64,000 nucleotides of DNA from Rothia nasimurium (GCF_928382285.1 NZ_CAKMSS010000002.1:1-64000); one strand, 5' to 3'. Positions 1-8,197 are shown, counted from the stretch's first letter. Notes: generated from the sequence alone by a model not told the origin. Numbers and translations: made by a program.

Positions 1-81
1 ACAGGACGCCCAGCCCTCTACGACAACGCTATCGACACCGACTACACCCACTCAATCGGCATTCAAAAAGGCCAAATCTAA
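1..81 (+). CDS. C-terminal end of an unidentified protein (5' truncated by the window)
   Basis: Frame 1 is open from the first base to a TAA stop at 79-81 and encodes 26 residues that end in ...IGIQKGQI. The codon use (GAC, ATC, ACC, CTC rich) is like that of real genes further on. The product cannot be named from so short a tail, and the gene could be a shadow frame, but no better frame exists here. It converges on the tRNA-Arg gene of the minus strand. Confidence 0.45.
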   Translation, partial: TGRPALYDNAIDTDYTHSIGIQKGQI

Positions 82-167
82 CCCCCGCGACACGCCGAGC
101 CAGACACACATTTTGACCCTTAACCCGAAAGTATTTGATTTTCCTGTGCGAAAACCACATTTGATAA

Positions 168-204
168 TAAAAAATACCCCCCACTTGTTTTACCAAGTGA
201 GGGA
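168..204 (-). terminator. Rho-independent terminator after tRNA-Arg
   Basis: The stem is CACTTG (182-187) with CAAGTG (194-199), and an outer CCC/GGG part can extend it. On the minus strand it is followed by a run of six T (plus-strand A at 169-174). It lies just downstream of the tRNA-Arg gene. Confidence 0.7.
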
Positions 205-213
205 TATGTTGCG

Positions 214-286
214 CGCCCCAGGAGGGAGTCGAACCCCCGACCAAGAGATTAGAAGGCTCCTGCTCTATCCACTGAGCTACTGAGGC
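214..286 (-). tRNA. tRNA-Arg (anticodon TCT)
   Basis: Read on the minus strand it folds as a complete 73-base cloverleaf. The acceptor GCCTCAG pairs with CTGGGGC, the D-stem is GCTC/GAGC, the anticodon loop is CTTCTAA with TCT at 34-36, and the T-arm carries GGTTCGA. The anticodon-stem pair 31-39 is a C-T mismatch, so the anticodon stem has four good pairs. The CCA end is not encoded (CGCA follows). It reads AGA codons, which are rare in such a G+C-rich genome. A second truncated copy of its 3' two-thirds lies about 70 bases upstream of it on the same strand. Confidence 0.9.
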
Positions 287-330
287 TAGCCGCTGTTTAT
301 ATTATCGATTCCTCGGCTAAAAGTCATATC

Positions 331-386
331 AGCTCCGGGAGGGAGTCGAACCCCCGACCAAGAGATTAGAAGGCTCCCGCTCTCAT
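331..386 (-). pseudogene. Truncated tRNA-Arg(TCT) copy
   Basis: Bases 338-383 match 221-266 inside the intact tRNA-Arg with one difference in 46. The copy holds the 3' half of the D-stem, the whole anticodon arm with TCT, the T-arm and a 3' acceptor strand CCGGAGC, but no matching 5' acceptor strand or 5' D-arm precedes it. It starts right after the stop codon of the mannosyltransferase gene on the minus strand. It is either a decayed tandem tRNA or the scar of an element that integrated in a tRNA 3' end; the sequence alone does not decide. Confidence 0.65.
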
Positions 387-393
387 CTGGAGG

Positions 394-1968
394 CTATATA
401 CTCACCTCGTAGAGGGACGAGCGCTGGCCGCGGCGGAGTACTCGGCGGGTTGCCGGGTCGAAGAAGACCAGCCAGAAGGCATAGGCCACGCTGAGCACAG
501 CCGCAATGAGGCGGCCCATGTTCTGATCAAAGTTATCGAGATAGGGCGAGACGGCAAGCTGATCTGAGACCCCGTACATGACAAAGAACAGGGTTGTCAG
601 GAAATAGAAATCTAGCTGCCAGTCGGTACGCACACCTGCCACCACAAACAGCGGGATGAACCAGAGCAGATACCAAGACTGCAACATGGGTGAAAAAACC
701 ACAACCATAGCTAGGGCCAGGCCGGTGCGGCGGATGAGGTTTTCGTCCTTTCCCACAAACATGACGACTACGGCCAGCAGCATGCCGGCTAGTTTCCCCA
801 GAGAGAAGAAGGTATCGCGCACCGAATTCGCCAGGGCATTATCACCGGTGATAGACACCAGGATTTGGTTGATTTGTAGCCCCAGGAAGCCAATGGGGGT
901 GAACCAGATGTACTGGCCGCCGGTGGTAGCTAGGGCTCCAATCCATCCAAAGCCCAGGTCGGTTACAGCTCCGAGCACCCAGAGCTCCGCCATGGAGATA
1001 GCCAGTGTCATAGCCCAGAAAATAAAGCGGCGGGGCCAGCTGGCTCCCCTACCGGCCCAGAACAGCCCGATAAAAGGTAGGGCGACCAGGGCAATGGGCT
1101 TGACAGCTACGGCTGCGGTCACCAGGGTAATTCCCAGTAGGCCGCCCATCGTATCGCGCCGGGCTGCCGCGTGGTATACACCTGCCAGCACCAGGCCGGT
1201 CATCAGGGCATCATTATGGGAAGAGGTGATGAAGGCGGCGATAAAGAGGGGGTTGGCCAGCACTAGCCAGTTAGCGCGTATGCCATTGATGCCGTGGAGC
1301 TTCGCTAGCTTGGGCACGTAGTAGGCAATAAGCCCCACCCCGATAAGAGCAACCAGCCTAAAGAGGTAGAGGGCGGTATCTACGGAGTCACCGGCGATTT
1401 GGGCTACCCATTTTTCAATGTACAGGAAGATGGGGCCGTAGGGCGGAGCCGACTCAGACCACATCTGGTCAGCACCGTACTGGAAGAAGTTATTGACAGA
1501 AGAAACCCCGTAATCATAGGGGTTAAGCCCTGAGGCCATGACGCGTCCCTGAGCAAAGTAGGAGAAGACGTCACGGCTATAGAGGGGGAAAGCAAAAAGC
1601 TGGGGAAGCATCCAGCAGATAATCGCTGCGGTTGCCCAGCGTTTTGCACGCTGATCCCAAACGAGCAGCTTCTGCACCATGCGTAGCCATTCACGGCAGA
1701 GCATCATCGACCCCACAACGAGCAGGGCAATACAGGTAATTAACCCGGGTGCTGTGTAGCGCAGCGGGATAATCCAGTCCACGCGGCGGAAAGGTGAGGC
1801 GTCTGCGAGCCACCCCACCCCAAAGGATGCAAACATCACCAGCAGAGAACCGATGGTTCCAAAGATGAGGGTTCGCAGGGGGCTACCCGAAACATAGTGA
1901 GCTGTCTTGGGGTTATACCGGTGCACCGGGATGCTGGCGGTATGGGTTTGCGCTGTTCTGGGGCTCAT
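394..1968 (-). CDS. MptB-like polyprenol-phosphomannose-dependent alpha-1,6-mannosyltransferase
   Basis: A 524-residue integral membrane glycosyltransferase of the GT-C type, predicted to add alpha-1,6-linked mannose from polyprenyl-phosphomannose to lipomannan-like glycans on the outer face of the membrane. A dozen or so hydrophobic segments run through it. The first large outside loop holds the hallmark S-R-D-V-F-S-Y-F-A-Q-G with the acidic residue expected of GT-C catalysis, followed by NPYDYGV. The frame stays open to a GTG at 2025, but the ATG at 1968 has AGGAGG three bases before it and is chosen. The gene ends directly at the truncated tRNA copy. The family is typical of actinobacteria with mannan-based lipoglycans; the exact acceptor cannot be told. 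Confidence 0.8.
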   Translation of the reverse strand: MSPRTAQTHTASIPVHRYNPKTAHYVSGSPLRTLIFGTIGSLLVMFASFGVGWLADASPFRRVDWIIPLRYTAPGLITCIALLVVGSMMLCREWLRMVQKLLVWDQRAKRWATAAIICWMLPQLFAFPLYSRDVFSYFAQGRVMASGLNPYDYGVSSVNNFFQYGADQMWSESAPPYGPIFLYIEKWVAQIAGDSVDTALYLFRLVALIGVGLIAYYVPKLAKLHGINGIRANWLVLANPLFIAAFITSSHNDALMTGLVLAGVYHAAARRDTMGGLLGITLVTAAVAVKPIALVALPFIGLFWAGRGASWPRRFIFWAMTLAISMAELWVLGAVTDLGFGWIGALATTGGQYIWFTPIGFLGLQINQILVSITGDNALANSVRDTFFSLGKLAGMLLAVVVMFVGKDENLIRRTGLALAMVVVFSPMLQSWYLLWFIPLFVVAGVRTDWQLDFYFLTTLFFVMYGVSDQLAVSPYLDNFDQNMGRLIAAVLSVAYAFWLVFFDPATRRVLRRGQRSSLYEVSI

Positions 1969-2097
1969 GGTCCTCCTGGCCGAGCAAATGAGTACACCTG
2001 ATTTTACCCGCCGGCTGAGTGGCACAGGCAGGTCTTAGACCTTCTGCTCTATGAAAATCTGCTGTGGGTTAGGCCCCTAAAGGGGTAGATTGGTTCT

Positions 2098-2724
2098 GTG
2101 TCTATTTCAAATGAACGTATTGTATGGATTGATTGTGAGATGACCGGCCTCTCTCTAGAGAAGGACGCCCTGATTGAGGTCGCCGCGCTGGTGACTGACG
2201 GGGATCTCAATATTTTGGGTGACGGCGTGGATGTCGTCATTAAGCCCGAGCCCGAGACCCTTGAGCAGATGGATGATTTTGTGCGCAACATGCACACGGT
2301 CTCTGGTCTGCTGGACGACCTGGATCAGGGCATTACCATGGCTGAGGCCCAGCAGCTGGTGCTGGATTATGTGAAGCAGTGGGTTCCCGAGCCGCGCAAG
2401 GCTGTACTGGGTGGTAATTCTGTGGGCACCGATAAGACTTTTTTGGTGCGAGATATGCCTGAGCTCGTGGACTACCTGCACTACCGCGTGATTGATGTAT
2501 CTACTATCAAGGAGCTTTCCCGCCGCTGGTTCGAGAAGGCTACCTATAACGCTCCGGCTAAGACCGGTAACCACCGGGCACTGGGCGATATCCAGGATTC
2601 CATTGACGAGCTGCGTTACTACCGCGGAACGGTCTTTGTTCCCTCCCCCGGGCCCGATAGCGCAACCGCCCAGAAGGTTGCCCAGGAGGTTGCGGCAACC
2701 CGCCAGCAGGTTAATCCTGCGTAG
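2098..2724 (+). CDS. orn: Oligoribonuclease (DEDD 3'-5' exonuclease)
   Basis: A 208-residue cytoplasmic enzyme that degrades two- to five-base RNA fragments to mononucleotides, and so also clears pGpG from cyclic-di-GMP breakdown. All DEDD-family residues are visible: D12 and E14 in WIDCEMTGL, D112 in GTDKTF, and H159 and D164 in NHRALGDIQDS. Its length is slightly above the 180 residues of E. coli Orn because of a C-terminal tail rich in Q, A and T. It starts with GTG at 2098 and an AGGGG upstream. It is divergent from the mannosyltransferase and is followed by tRNA-His on the same strand. In related actinobacteria orn also lies next to tRNA-His. Confidence 0.95.
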   Translation: MSISNERIVWIDCEMTGLSLEKDALIEVAALVTDGDLNILGDGVDVVIKPEPETLEQMDDFVRNMHTVSGLLDDLDQGITMAEAQQLVLDYVKQWVPEPRKAVLGGNSVGTDKTFLVRDMPELVDYLHYRVIDVSTIKELSRRWFEKATYNAPAKTGNHRALGDIQDSIDELRYYRGTVFVPSPGPDSATAQKVAQEVAATRQQVNPA

Positions 2725-2910
2725 GGGTTCAGGCGGTGCGGACGCTGCCCGTTGCCTGGCCGCGTCCGCCCGACCCCCAGCCCCAAAAGTCCGTGAGCAC
2801 AGTCACCCCATATAACCTCATTTTCGATTTGCGGGGAATCAAAACTGTGTGTAAGCTAGTATCCGTTGCCAAAACAAGCCGGTGAAAGAAACGGTAGTTT
2901 TTGCAAACAT

Positions 2911-2984
2911 GGTGGTCGTAGCTCAGTTGGCAGAGCGCCTGGTTGTGGTCCAGGAGGTCGCGGGTTCAACCCCCGTCGATCACC
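2911..2984 (+). tRNA. tRNA-His (anticodon GTG)
   Basis: A full cloverleaf with the extra G at position -1 (2911) that marks tRNA-His. The acceptor GTGGTCG pairs with CGATCAC, C73 follows, the D-stem is GCTC/GAGC, the anticodon stem CCTGG/CCAGG closes a loop with GTG at 2945-2947, and the T-arm carries GGTTCAA. CC follows the gene but not a full CCA. A possible promoter upstream is TTGCGG (about 2837) spaced 17 bases from TAAGCT. Confidence 0.95.
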
Positions 2985-2991
2985 CCGAGTA

Positions 2992-3033
2992 GAAGGGTCG
3001 CTACGGTTTTTATCGTAGCGGCCCTTTTTGTTT
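2992..3033 (+). terminator. Rho-independent terminator after tRNA-His
   Basis: A hairpin GGGTCGCTACG / CGTAGCGGCCC with an AT-rich loop, followed by TTTTTGTTT. It lies immediately after tRNA-His and ends just before the ribosome-binding site of def. Confidence 0.85.
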
Positions 3034-3055
3034 ACCCCGTGTGAGAGGTTATGTC

Positions 3056-3634
3056 ATGACTGTTTTGCCCATTGTTATTCACGGTAACCCGGTTTTGCAC
3101 CGCCCGGCTGCCCCGGTGACGTCCTTTGATGATGAGCTGCGCAAGCTGATCGACGATATGTACGAGACCCAGGAGGTCTCGAACGGTGTGGGCCTGGCTG
3201 CCCCCCAGGTGGGTGTGGGCCTGCGCCTGTTCACCTACAAGTTTGAGAATGAGGACGGTGTACCCCCGCTGGGCGTGGTGGTTAACCCCGTGCTGACTCT
3301 GGGTAAGATTTCGACGGCTGATCCTGATCCCTACGATGAGGTTGAGGGCTGCCTGTCCTTCCCCGGTTATTCTTTCCCGCTCAAGCGCGCTGACTGGGTC
3401 ACGGTCAACGGGTTCGATGGTGAGGGTAACCCGCTGAAGTTTGAGGCGACCGGATGGTTTGCCCGCGTCATGCAGCATGAGACTGACCACTTGGATGGCA
3501 AGCTCTACGTGAATCGACTGAACGCCAAGTACACCAAGAAGTACAAGAAAGTTGTTAAAGCTGAGGGCTGGACTGCCGAAGGTAACACCTGGATGCCGGG
3601 CGTAGACCCCGACCCCTTTGGTCACGGGGAGTAA
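3056..3634 (+). CDS. def: Peptide deformylase
   Basis: A 192-residue metalloenzyme that removes the formyl group from the N-terminal methionine of new proteins at the ribosome. The three family motifs are complete: GVGLAAPQ at 44-51, EGCLSFPG at 97-104 with the metal-binding Cys99, and QHETDHLDG at 140-148 with His141, His145 and the catalytic Glu142. The ATG at 3056 is chosen because GAGAGG stands seven bases before it; the frame also offers a GTG at 3041 with no such site. It is followed by a repeat of the rnpB 3' end that begins inside its TAA stop codon. Confidence 0.96.
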   Translation: MTVLPIVIHGNPVLHRPAAPVTSFDDELRKLIDDMYETQEVSNGVGLAAPQVGVGLRLFTYKFENEDGVPPLGVVVNPVLTLGKISTADPDPYDEVEGCLSFPGYSFPLKRADWVTVNGFDGEGNPLKFEATGWFARVMQHETDHLDGKLYVNRLNAKYTKKYKKVVKAEGWTAEGNTWMPGVDPDPFGHGE

Positions 3635-3656
3635 AGAACGGGACGCCCGATAAGCC
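3633..3656. repeat. Direct repeat, copy 1 (duplicate of the rnpB 3' end)
   Basis: These 24 bases are identical to 3755-3778, which hold the 3' strand of the P1 helix of RNase P RNA and the adjacent GATAAGCC. Copy 1 overlaps the stop codon of def. About 98 bases separate the copies and hold a perfect 10-base inverted repeat. Confidence 0.85.
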
Positions 3657-3665
3657 TGGGATGAA

Positions 3666-3700
3666 GCGCATTTTTCCGAGCGAGGAATCAAAAAATGCGC
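3666..3700. repeat. Perfect inverted repeat GCGCATTTTT / AAAAATGCGC
   Basis: The arms 3666-3675 and 3691-3700 are perfectly complementary around a 15-base centre. The structure sits between the two copies of the rnpB 3' end. It could act as a second terminator for rnpB on the minus strand, or be the remains of a small mobile element. Confidence 0.7.
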
Positions 3701-3754
3701 TGAATCGGTGAGCGCCAGCGAACCGCAGAACCCGGCGTGCGCCGCATAAAACTA

Positions 3755-3778
3755 AAAGAACGGGACGCCCGATAAGCC
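3755..3778. repeat. Direct repeat, copy 2 (native rnpB 3' end)
   Basis: The copy that belongs to rnpB itself, identical over 24 bases to 3633-3656. The 3' ends of structural RNA genes are favoured integration sites for mobile elements, which is one possible origin of such a duplication. Confidence 0.85.
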
Positions 3779-4117
3779 GGGTTCTGTACCTACCCGAGGG
3801 TAGGCGGCAATCATCCATCTAGACCCGTCGTTGCCGGCGGGTTCAAGCAGCCTACCCGGGCGCTTCACCGCACTGGTTACTAGCGCGCCCTGTTTGGCCT
3901 TGCTCCGGGTGGGGTTTACCGAGCTACCGCAGTCGCCTGCGGTACTGGTGAGCTTTTACCTCACCTTTTCACCCTTACCCCGTGGTGGGGCGGTTTGTTT
4001 TCTGTGGCACTGGCCTGCAGGTTACCCTGAGTCGACGTTATCGACCACCCTGTGCTGTGGAGCCCGGACTTTCCTCGAAGCGTTTGTGCGCTGCGCGATT
4101 GCCTGGGCGTCCCGTTC
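3758..4117 (-). ncRNA. rnpB: RNase P RNA (bacterial type A)
   Basis: The catalytic RNA that trims the 5' leader of pre-tRNAs. On the minus strand it ends in the conserved ACAGAACCCGGCTTATC. The P1 helix is a perfect 13-base pairing of GAACGGGACGCCC (plus-strand 4105-4117 read in reverse) with GGGCGTCCCGTTC at the 3' end, which sets both limits. Conserved internal parts are visible, among them GAGGAAAGTCCGGGCTCC near the 5' end and the AGGGTAACCTG-like stretch. Open frames that cross this region are shadows. Its 3' end is duplicated 122 bases downstream. Confidence 0.95.
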
Positions 4118-4146
4118 TGGGGTTCTACTTTACTACACTGGTGGGT

Positions 4147-4914
4147 ATGTTGATTTTGTTTCCGCCGTCTGAGGGTAAGACTCCTGCCACATCTGGTTCC
4201 GGGGTTGAGTTGGGTGAGTTGTTGGCTCCTGAGTTGACGGGGGCTCGTGAGGCTGTGGTGGATGAGTTGGTGCGGGTGAGCGGTTTGCCCGATGCTGGGC
4301 AGCTGTTGAAGGTGGGCCCGTCCTTGCTGGCTGAGGTTGAGCGGAATACTCGGTTGTGGTTGGAGCCGGCGGCGCCTGCGTCCGAGGTGTATTCGGGCGT
4401 TTTGTTTGAGGCTTTTGGGTACGGTTCTTTGGGGGCGGACGCGCGGGCGCGGGCTGATAGGGCTGTTGTGGTGATATCTGCGGCCTGGGGTGCGGTGGGT
4501 CTTACCGATATGATTCCGGCCTACCGGCTGTCGATGGGCACGAAGCTGGGTGAGATTGGGGATCTGGCTAAGTTTTGGAAGGGCGAGCTCAAACGCCCCC
4601 TAGATGAGTTGGCCGGGGATCAGCTGGTGGTGGATGGCCGCTCTGCTGCTTATGCGAAGGCGTGGACGCCTGCCCCGCAGCGCCATCTGCTGGTTCGGGT
4701 GGAGAGGGTGGCGGCTGACGGGAGCCGCAAGGTGGTCTCGCATATGGCTAAGCATTACCGGGGCCTGCTGGGCCGCTATCTGGTGCAGGAGAATCTGACT
4801 GAGATTGAGGACGCCGGTGAATTGGCTGAGGCGCTTGCCCCCGGTTTTGAGGTGGAGTTGCTCTCCCCCACCGAGAAGAAGCCGGGTACCCTGACTCTTC
4901 TGGTGAGGGAGTAG
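4147..4914 (+). CDS. yaaA: YaaA family peroxide-stress protein (DUF328)
   Basis: A 255-residue cytoplasmic protein of the YaaA/UPF0246 family. In E. coli YaaA lowers free iron and limits oxidative DNA damage during peroxide stress. It opens with the family start MLILFPPSEGKT and carries FGYGSLGADARARA, a PAYRLSMGTKL stretch, FWKGEL and the later S-H-x-A-K-x-Y-R-G block. The open frame extends upstream into the reverse of rnpB, so the ATG at 4147, 30 bases beyond the 5' end of rnpB, is the start. The promoter of rnpB must lie inside or just before the first codons of this gene on the other strand. It converges with the Nif3-like gene, five bases apart. Confidence 0.88.
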   Translation: MLILFPPSEGKTPATSGSGVELGELLAPELTGAREAVVDELVRVSGLPDAGQLLKVGPSLLAEVERNTRLWLEPAAPASEVYSGVLFEAFGYGSLGADARARADRAVVVISAAWGAVGLTDMIPAYRLSMGTKLGEIGDLAKFWKGELKRPLDELAGDQLVVDGRSAAYAKAWTPAPQRHLLVRVERVAADGSRKVVSHMAKHYRGLLGRYLVQENLTEIEDAGELAEALAPGFEVELLSPTEKKPGTLTLLVRE

Positions 4915-4919
4915 GGCTC

Positions 4920-5816
4920 CTAGCGGGTGGAGGCTGAGCCTGCTACCTGCCCGGTGGAGACGGTGAAGTCCCAGGGGTCGGTGTTGAGGGTCGAGACGTA
5001 GGTATCGATAGTGAAGCCTCGCTCCTCCAGTTTTTCGGTAAGGAGCCGGGCTGCCCCGTCCATCCAGAGCCATTCGCTGGCGTAGTGGGAGCAGTCGATC
5101 AGGGCCGGGGTGCCGCCGCTGATGAGGGCCTGCTCGCGGGCTTCTGAGGCCGGGTGGTGGCGCAGGTCGGCGGTGATGTAGACGTCCGCACCCGATGCGC
5201 GGGCATCGCCAAAGAGGGAATCGCCTGCCCCGGTGCAGAGGGCAATTTTTTGGACGCTCTGGTCGGGCCGGCCTGCGATGCGTAGACCGCCGGCGGTTGC
5301 CGGCAGAAAGTCAGCAATTTTTTCAGCCAGTTCCTTGAGGCTGACGGGGGCAGGCAGACTGCCAACGCGCCCGATGCCGACGCGAACGTCCGCCCCCTCA
5401 ATCTGTACGGTCTCTTCCTCGGCCAGGATCTCGGTATCGGTGATGCCCAGCTTGCTCATGAAGACCTCGTTGGTGCCGTGCGGGGCCGAGTCCACGTTGG
5501 TGTGGGCGCCCAGCAGGCCGCAGCCAGCCTCAATGAGGGTGTGCACGATTTCGCCCTTGTAGTCGGTATCGGGCAGGAAGGACGCCCCGCGCAGCAGCAG
5601 GGGGTGGTGAGTAATGAGCAGGCCCGCGCCTTTTTCTGCAGCCTCGCGGGCAGTTGCCACAGTGGCGTCCACCGCGAAACCAACGGTGGTGACGGGGGCA
5701 TCAGCGCGCCCGACCACCAGACCAGCAGCGTCCCACTTCTCGGCAAGAGTGGGCGGGAAAATATCGTGGAAGGCCCGGGTTACATCGTTCAGGGTGGGAG
5801 TTGAAAGTTCAGTCAT
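4920..5816 (-). CDS. Nif3-like dinuclear metal-centre protein (DUF34)
   Basis: A 298-residue member of the Nif3/YbgI family, which forms toroidal hexamers with a two-metal site. Its cellular role is unsettled; some members are annotated as GTP cyclohydrolase type 2. Metal ligands are visible as the His pair H70-H71 in THHPLLLRG and as H105 and D109 in GAHTNVDSAPHGTNE; a later TADLRHHPASEA and a C-terminal DCSHYASEW with His and Glu complete the site. The ATG at 5816 is shared with no neighbour, and the start lies 64 bases from the divergent msrA. The family is certain, the reaction is not. Confidence 0.87.
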   Translation of the reverse strand: MTELSTPTLNDVTRAFHDIFPPTLAEKWDAAGLVVGRADAPVTTVGFAVDATVATAREAAEKGAGLLITHHPLLLRGASFLPDTDYKGEIVHTLIEAGCGLLGAHTNVDSAPHGTNEVFMSKLGITDTEILAEEETVQIEGADVRVGIGRVGSLPAPVSLKELAEKIADFLPATAGGLRIAGRPDQSVQKIALCTGAGDSLFGDARASGADVYITADLRHHPASEAREQALISGGTPALIDCSHYASEWLWMDGAARLLTEKLEERGFTIDTYVSTLNTDPWDFTVSTGQVAGSASTR

Positions 5817-5880
5817 GCCCCTATTGTGTCATGAGCGCCGGGGCGGGAATAAGACAGGGGAGCCTACGGTTACCCGAAGT

Positions 5881-6405
5881 ATGCAAAGTTTTGTTGTAGG
5901 CGGCGGATGCTTCTGGTGCATCGACGCCGTATATCGTCAGTTTGAAGGAATTACCGCCAGTATCAGCGGCTACACCGGTGGGCACGTTGAGAACCCCACC
6001 TACCGCGAAGTCTGTTCGGGTACCACAGGCCACGTCGAGGTCGTCAAGGTGGAGTTTGACGAGACCGTCATTCCCGCCGAAACCGTGCTCGATATCTTCT
6101 TCACCTCGCACGACCCCACCAGCTGGGACAGGCAGGGGGCGGACGCCGGCCCCCAGTACCGCTCGGCCCTCTACTACGAGAACGAGGAGCAGAAGGCCCT
6201 CTTCGAGGCAGCCATTCAGAGGGCCTCTCAGCTGTGGGACCAGCCCATCGTGACGGTGGTGGAACCCCTGGGCACCTTCTATGAGGCTGAGGACTACCAC
6301 CAGAACTACTACGCCCTTAACCCCTACCAGGGGTACTGCATGGCCGTCATCAATCCCAAGCTGGCTAAGGCTAGGCAACATTACGCCAGGTTTCTTAGAA
6401 GTTAA
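5881..6405 (+). CDS. msrA: Peptide-methionine (S)-S-oxide reductase
   Basis: A 174-residue enzyme that reduces the S form of methionine sulfoxide in proteins. The active site GGCFWC is at 8-13 with the catalytic Cys10. The GYxGG element is seen as GYTGGHVENPTY, and EDYHQNYY near the C terminus is the usual substrate-binding part. The ATG at 5881 gives the normal N terminus, but no clear ribosome-binding site is near it; a GGGGAG lies about 20 bases up. A possible promoter is TTGTGT at 5824-5829 with AATAAG at 5848-5853, which would leave a very short leader. Confidence 0.93.
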   Translation: MQSFVVGGGCFWCIDAVYRQFEGITASISGYTGGHVENPTYREVCSGTTGHVEVVKVEFDETVIPAETVLDIFFTSHDPTSWDRQGADAGPQYRSALYYENEEQKALFEAAIQRASQLWDQPIVTVVEPLGTFYEAEDYHQNYYALNPYQGYCMAVINPKLAKARQHYARFLRS

Positions 6406-6430
6406 GCCCTCCCCCTTTGTTTCGTAAACT
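6402..6430 (+). promoter_or_regulatory. Possible promoter of cysK
   Basis: TTAAGC at 6402-6407 and TAAACT at 6425-6430 are 17 bases apart. The -10 box is good, the -35 box weak. The site overlaps the last codons of msrA. Confidence 0.35.
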
Positions 6431-6472
6431 AGAGGGCGAACCATTCATCGCTTCCACCTGAAAGGTACACTC

Positions 6473-7408
6473 GTGTCAAAGATGTACAACAATATCACCG
6501 AAGTTGTCGGCCGCACTCCCATCGTCCGCCTCAACCGCCTGGATGCTGATCTGCCCGGCAACGTCGCAGTCAAGCTGGAATTCTACAACCCCGCCAACTC
6601 CGTCAAGGACCGCATCGGTGTAGCTATCATCGACGCCGCTGAGAAGTCCGGCGCCCTCAAGCCCGGCGGCACCATCGTTGAAGGTACCTCAGGCAACACC
6701 GGTATCGCCCTGGCTATGGTGGGCGCTGCCCGCGGCTACAAGGTCATTCTGACCATGCCCGAAACCATGAGCAACGAGCGTCGCGTCATGCTGCGCGCCT
6801 ACGGTGCTGAAATCGTGCTGACCCCCGGTTCTGAGGGTATGCGCGGTGCTGTTGAAAAGGCCAAGGAAATCGTAGCCTCCACCGAGAACGCTATTCTGGC
6901 TTCTCAGTTCTCCAATGAGGCTAACCCCGAGATCCACTACAAGACCACCGGCCCCGAGGTCTGGGAGGCAACCGAGGGCAAGGTTGACATCTTCGTTGCA
7001 GGTGTTGGCACCGGTGGCACCGTCTCAGGCACCGGTAAGTTCCTCAAAGAGAAGAACCCTGACATCAAGGTCGTTGCTGTTGAGCCCAAGGACTCCCCCC
7101 TGCTGACCGAGGGTAAGGCTGGCCCCCACAAGATCCAGGGCCTGGGCGCTAACTTCGTACCCGATACCCTCAACCGCGACATCTACGACGCCGTCACCGA
7201 CGTTGCTATCGACGACGCCGTTGCTACCGCCCGCAAGCTGGGCACCGAAGAGGGTATCCTGGGCGGTATCTCCTCCGGTGCAGCCGTTTGGGCCGCCCTG
7301 GAAGAGGCTAAGAAGAGCGAGAACGCCGGCAAGCTGATTGTCGCTGTTGTTCCCGACTTCGGTGAGCGCTACATCTCCACCCTGCTCTACGAAGATATCC
7401 GCGGCTAA
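6473..7408 (+). CDS. cysK: Cysteine synthase (O-acetylserine sulfhydrylase)
   Basis: A 311-residue PLP enzyme that makes L-cysteine from O-acetylserine and sulfide. The PLP lysine is K45 in NSVKDR. The substrate loop GTSGNTG is at 71-77, the glycine-rich phosphate-binding [12 protein letters not shown] is in the middle, and GISSGAA near the C terminus contacts the pyridine nitrogen. The GTG at 6473 has AAAGG seven bases before it and is preferred over the ATG three codons later. It is followed by a strong hairpin and then by cysE, which makes its substrate, so the pair forms the whole last branch of cysteine synthesis although they are separately transcribed. Confidence 0.96.
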   Translation: MSKMYNNITEVVGRTPIVRLNRLDADLPGNVAVKLEFYNPANSVKDRIGVAIIDAAEKSGALKPGGTIVEGTSGNTGIALAMVGAARGYKVILTMPETMSNERRVMLRAYGAEIVLTPGSEGMRGAVEKAKEIVASTENAILASQFSNEANPEIHYKTTGPEVWEATEGKVDIFVAGVGTGGTVSGTGKFLKEKNPDIKVVAVEPKDSPLLTEGKAGPHKIQGLGANFVPDTLNRDIYDAVTDVAIDDAVATARKLGTEEGILGGISSGAAVWAALEEAKKSENAGKLIVAVVPDFGERYISTLLYEDIRG

Positions 7409-7430
7409 ACATTTAGCTCCGTGATAATCT

Positions 7431-7463
7431 CGGGCACCCCGCTGCTTGGCAGCGGGGTGCCCG
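7431..7463 (+). terminator. Strong hairpin after cysK
   Basis: A perfect 14-base stem, CGGGCACCCCGCTG with its complement, closes a five-base loop (CTTGG). No T run follows, as is common for actinobacterial terminators. Confidence 0.75.
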
Positions 7464-7611
7464 TGTGTCTACGTCTGGTGGCCCGCGCGGACGCCTGCCC
7501 CGGCTTGACGTAAATATTTTGGGTGAGACGGAATATCGTTCTAGCCGTGACTGTTGTAGAGTTCAGCAAGAGCGCCCGCTGCGCTCCCCTGCCTAGATTT
7601 TGAGGAGAAGC

Positions 7612-8196
7612 ATGAGTTTCCGAGCGCGCCTGCGTGAAGACTTAGACACCGTCAAAGCACACGACCCCGCAGCCCGCGGTGATGTGGAAATCATGATTAA
7701 CTACTCGGGCATGCACGCCATCTGGGCTCACAGGCTGGCCCATAAACTGTGGCAGAAGGACTCTACCCGCACACTAGCCCGCACCCTCAGCCAGTTTGCC
7801 CGCTTCATGACGGGGGTTGAGATTCACCCCGGTGCCACCATTGGCCGCCGCTTCTTCATCGACCACGGCATGGGGGTGGTGATTGGTGAAACCACCGAAA
7901 TCGGTGACGATGTCATGATTTACCACGGGGTGACTCTGGGCGGACGTTCTCTGGAGAAGGGGAAGCGCCACCCCACTATCGGCGACCGTGTGACTATCGG
8001 CGCCGGTGCCAAGGTGTTAGGCCCGGTTCTCATCGGTGCTGACTCGGCTATCGGCGGTAACTCGGTGGTCGTACACGACCACCCCGAGGACTCCATCATT
8101 ACCGGTATTCCTGCCCGCTCGCGTCCGCGCACTCCCGAAAACAAAAAACCCCTGGTCGACGCCGTCGAGTACGTCGACCCAACCATGTGGATCTAA
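7612..8196 (+). CDS. cysE: Serine O-acetyltransferase
   Basis: A 194-residue left-handed beta-helix acetyltransferase that turns L-serine and acetyl-CoA into O-acetylserine for CysK. Hexapeptide repeats run from about residue 65 to 150, including [13 protein letters not shown] with the catalytic His, [17 protein letters not shown] and [18 protein letters not shown]. It is the short form (as in EpsC and actinobacteria) that lacks most of the N-terminal helical domain of enteric CysE. It ends in an Ile (..PTMWI), the residue type that inserts in the CysK active site when the two enzymes form the cysteine synthase complex. The ATG at 7612 follows GAGGAGAAGC. Confidence 0.94.
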   Translation: MSFRARLREDLDTVKAHDPAARGDVEIMINYSGMHAIWAHRLAHKLWQKDSTRTLARTLSQFARFMTGVEIHPGATIGRRFFIDHGMGVVIGETTEIGDDVMIYHGVTLGGRSLEKGKRHPTIGDRVTIGAGAKVLGPVLIGADSAIGGNSVVVHDHPEDSIITGIPARSRPRTPENKKPLVDAVEYVDPTMWI

Positions 8197-8197
8197 T

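Noticed and set aside
3831-4172. Open frames of 87-113 codons across the RNase P RNA region
   Set aside because: They lie in a sequence that folds as RNase P RNA with conserved 5' and 3' parts, and they have no ribosome-binding sites.
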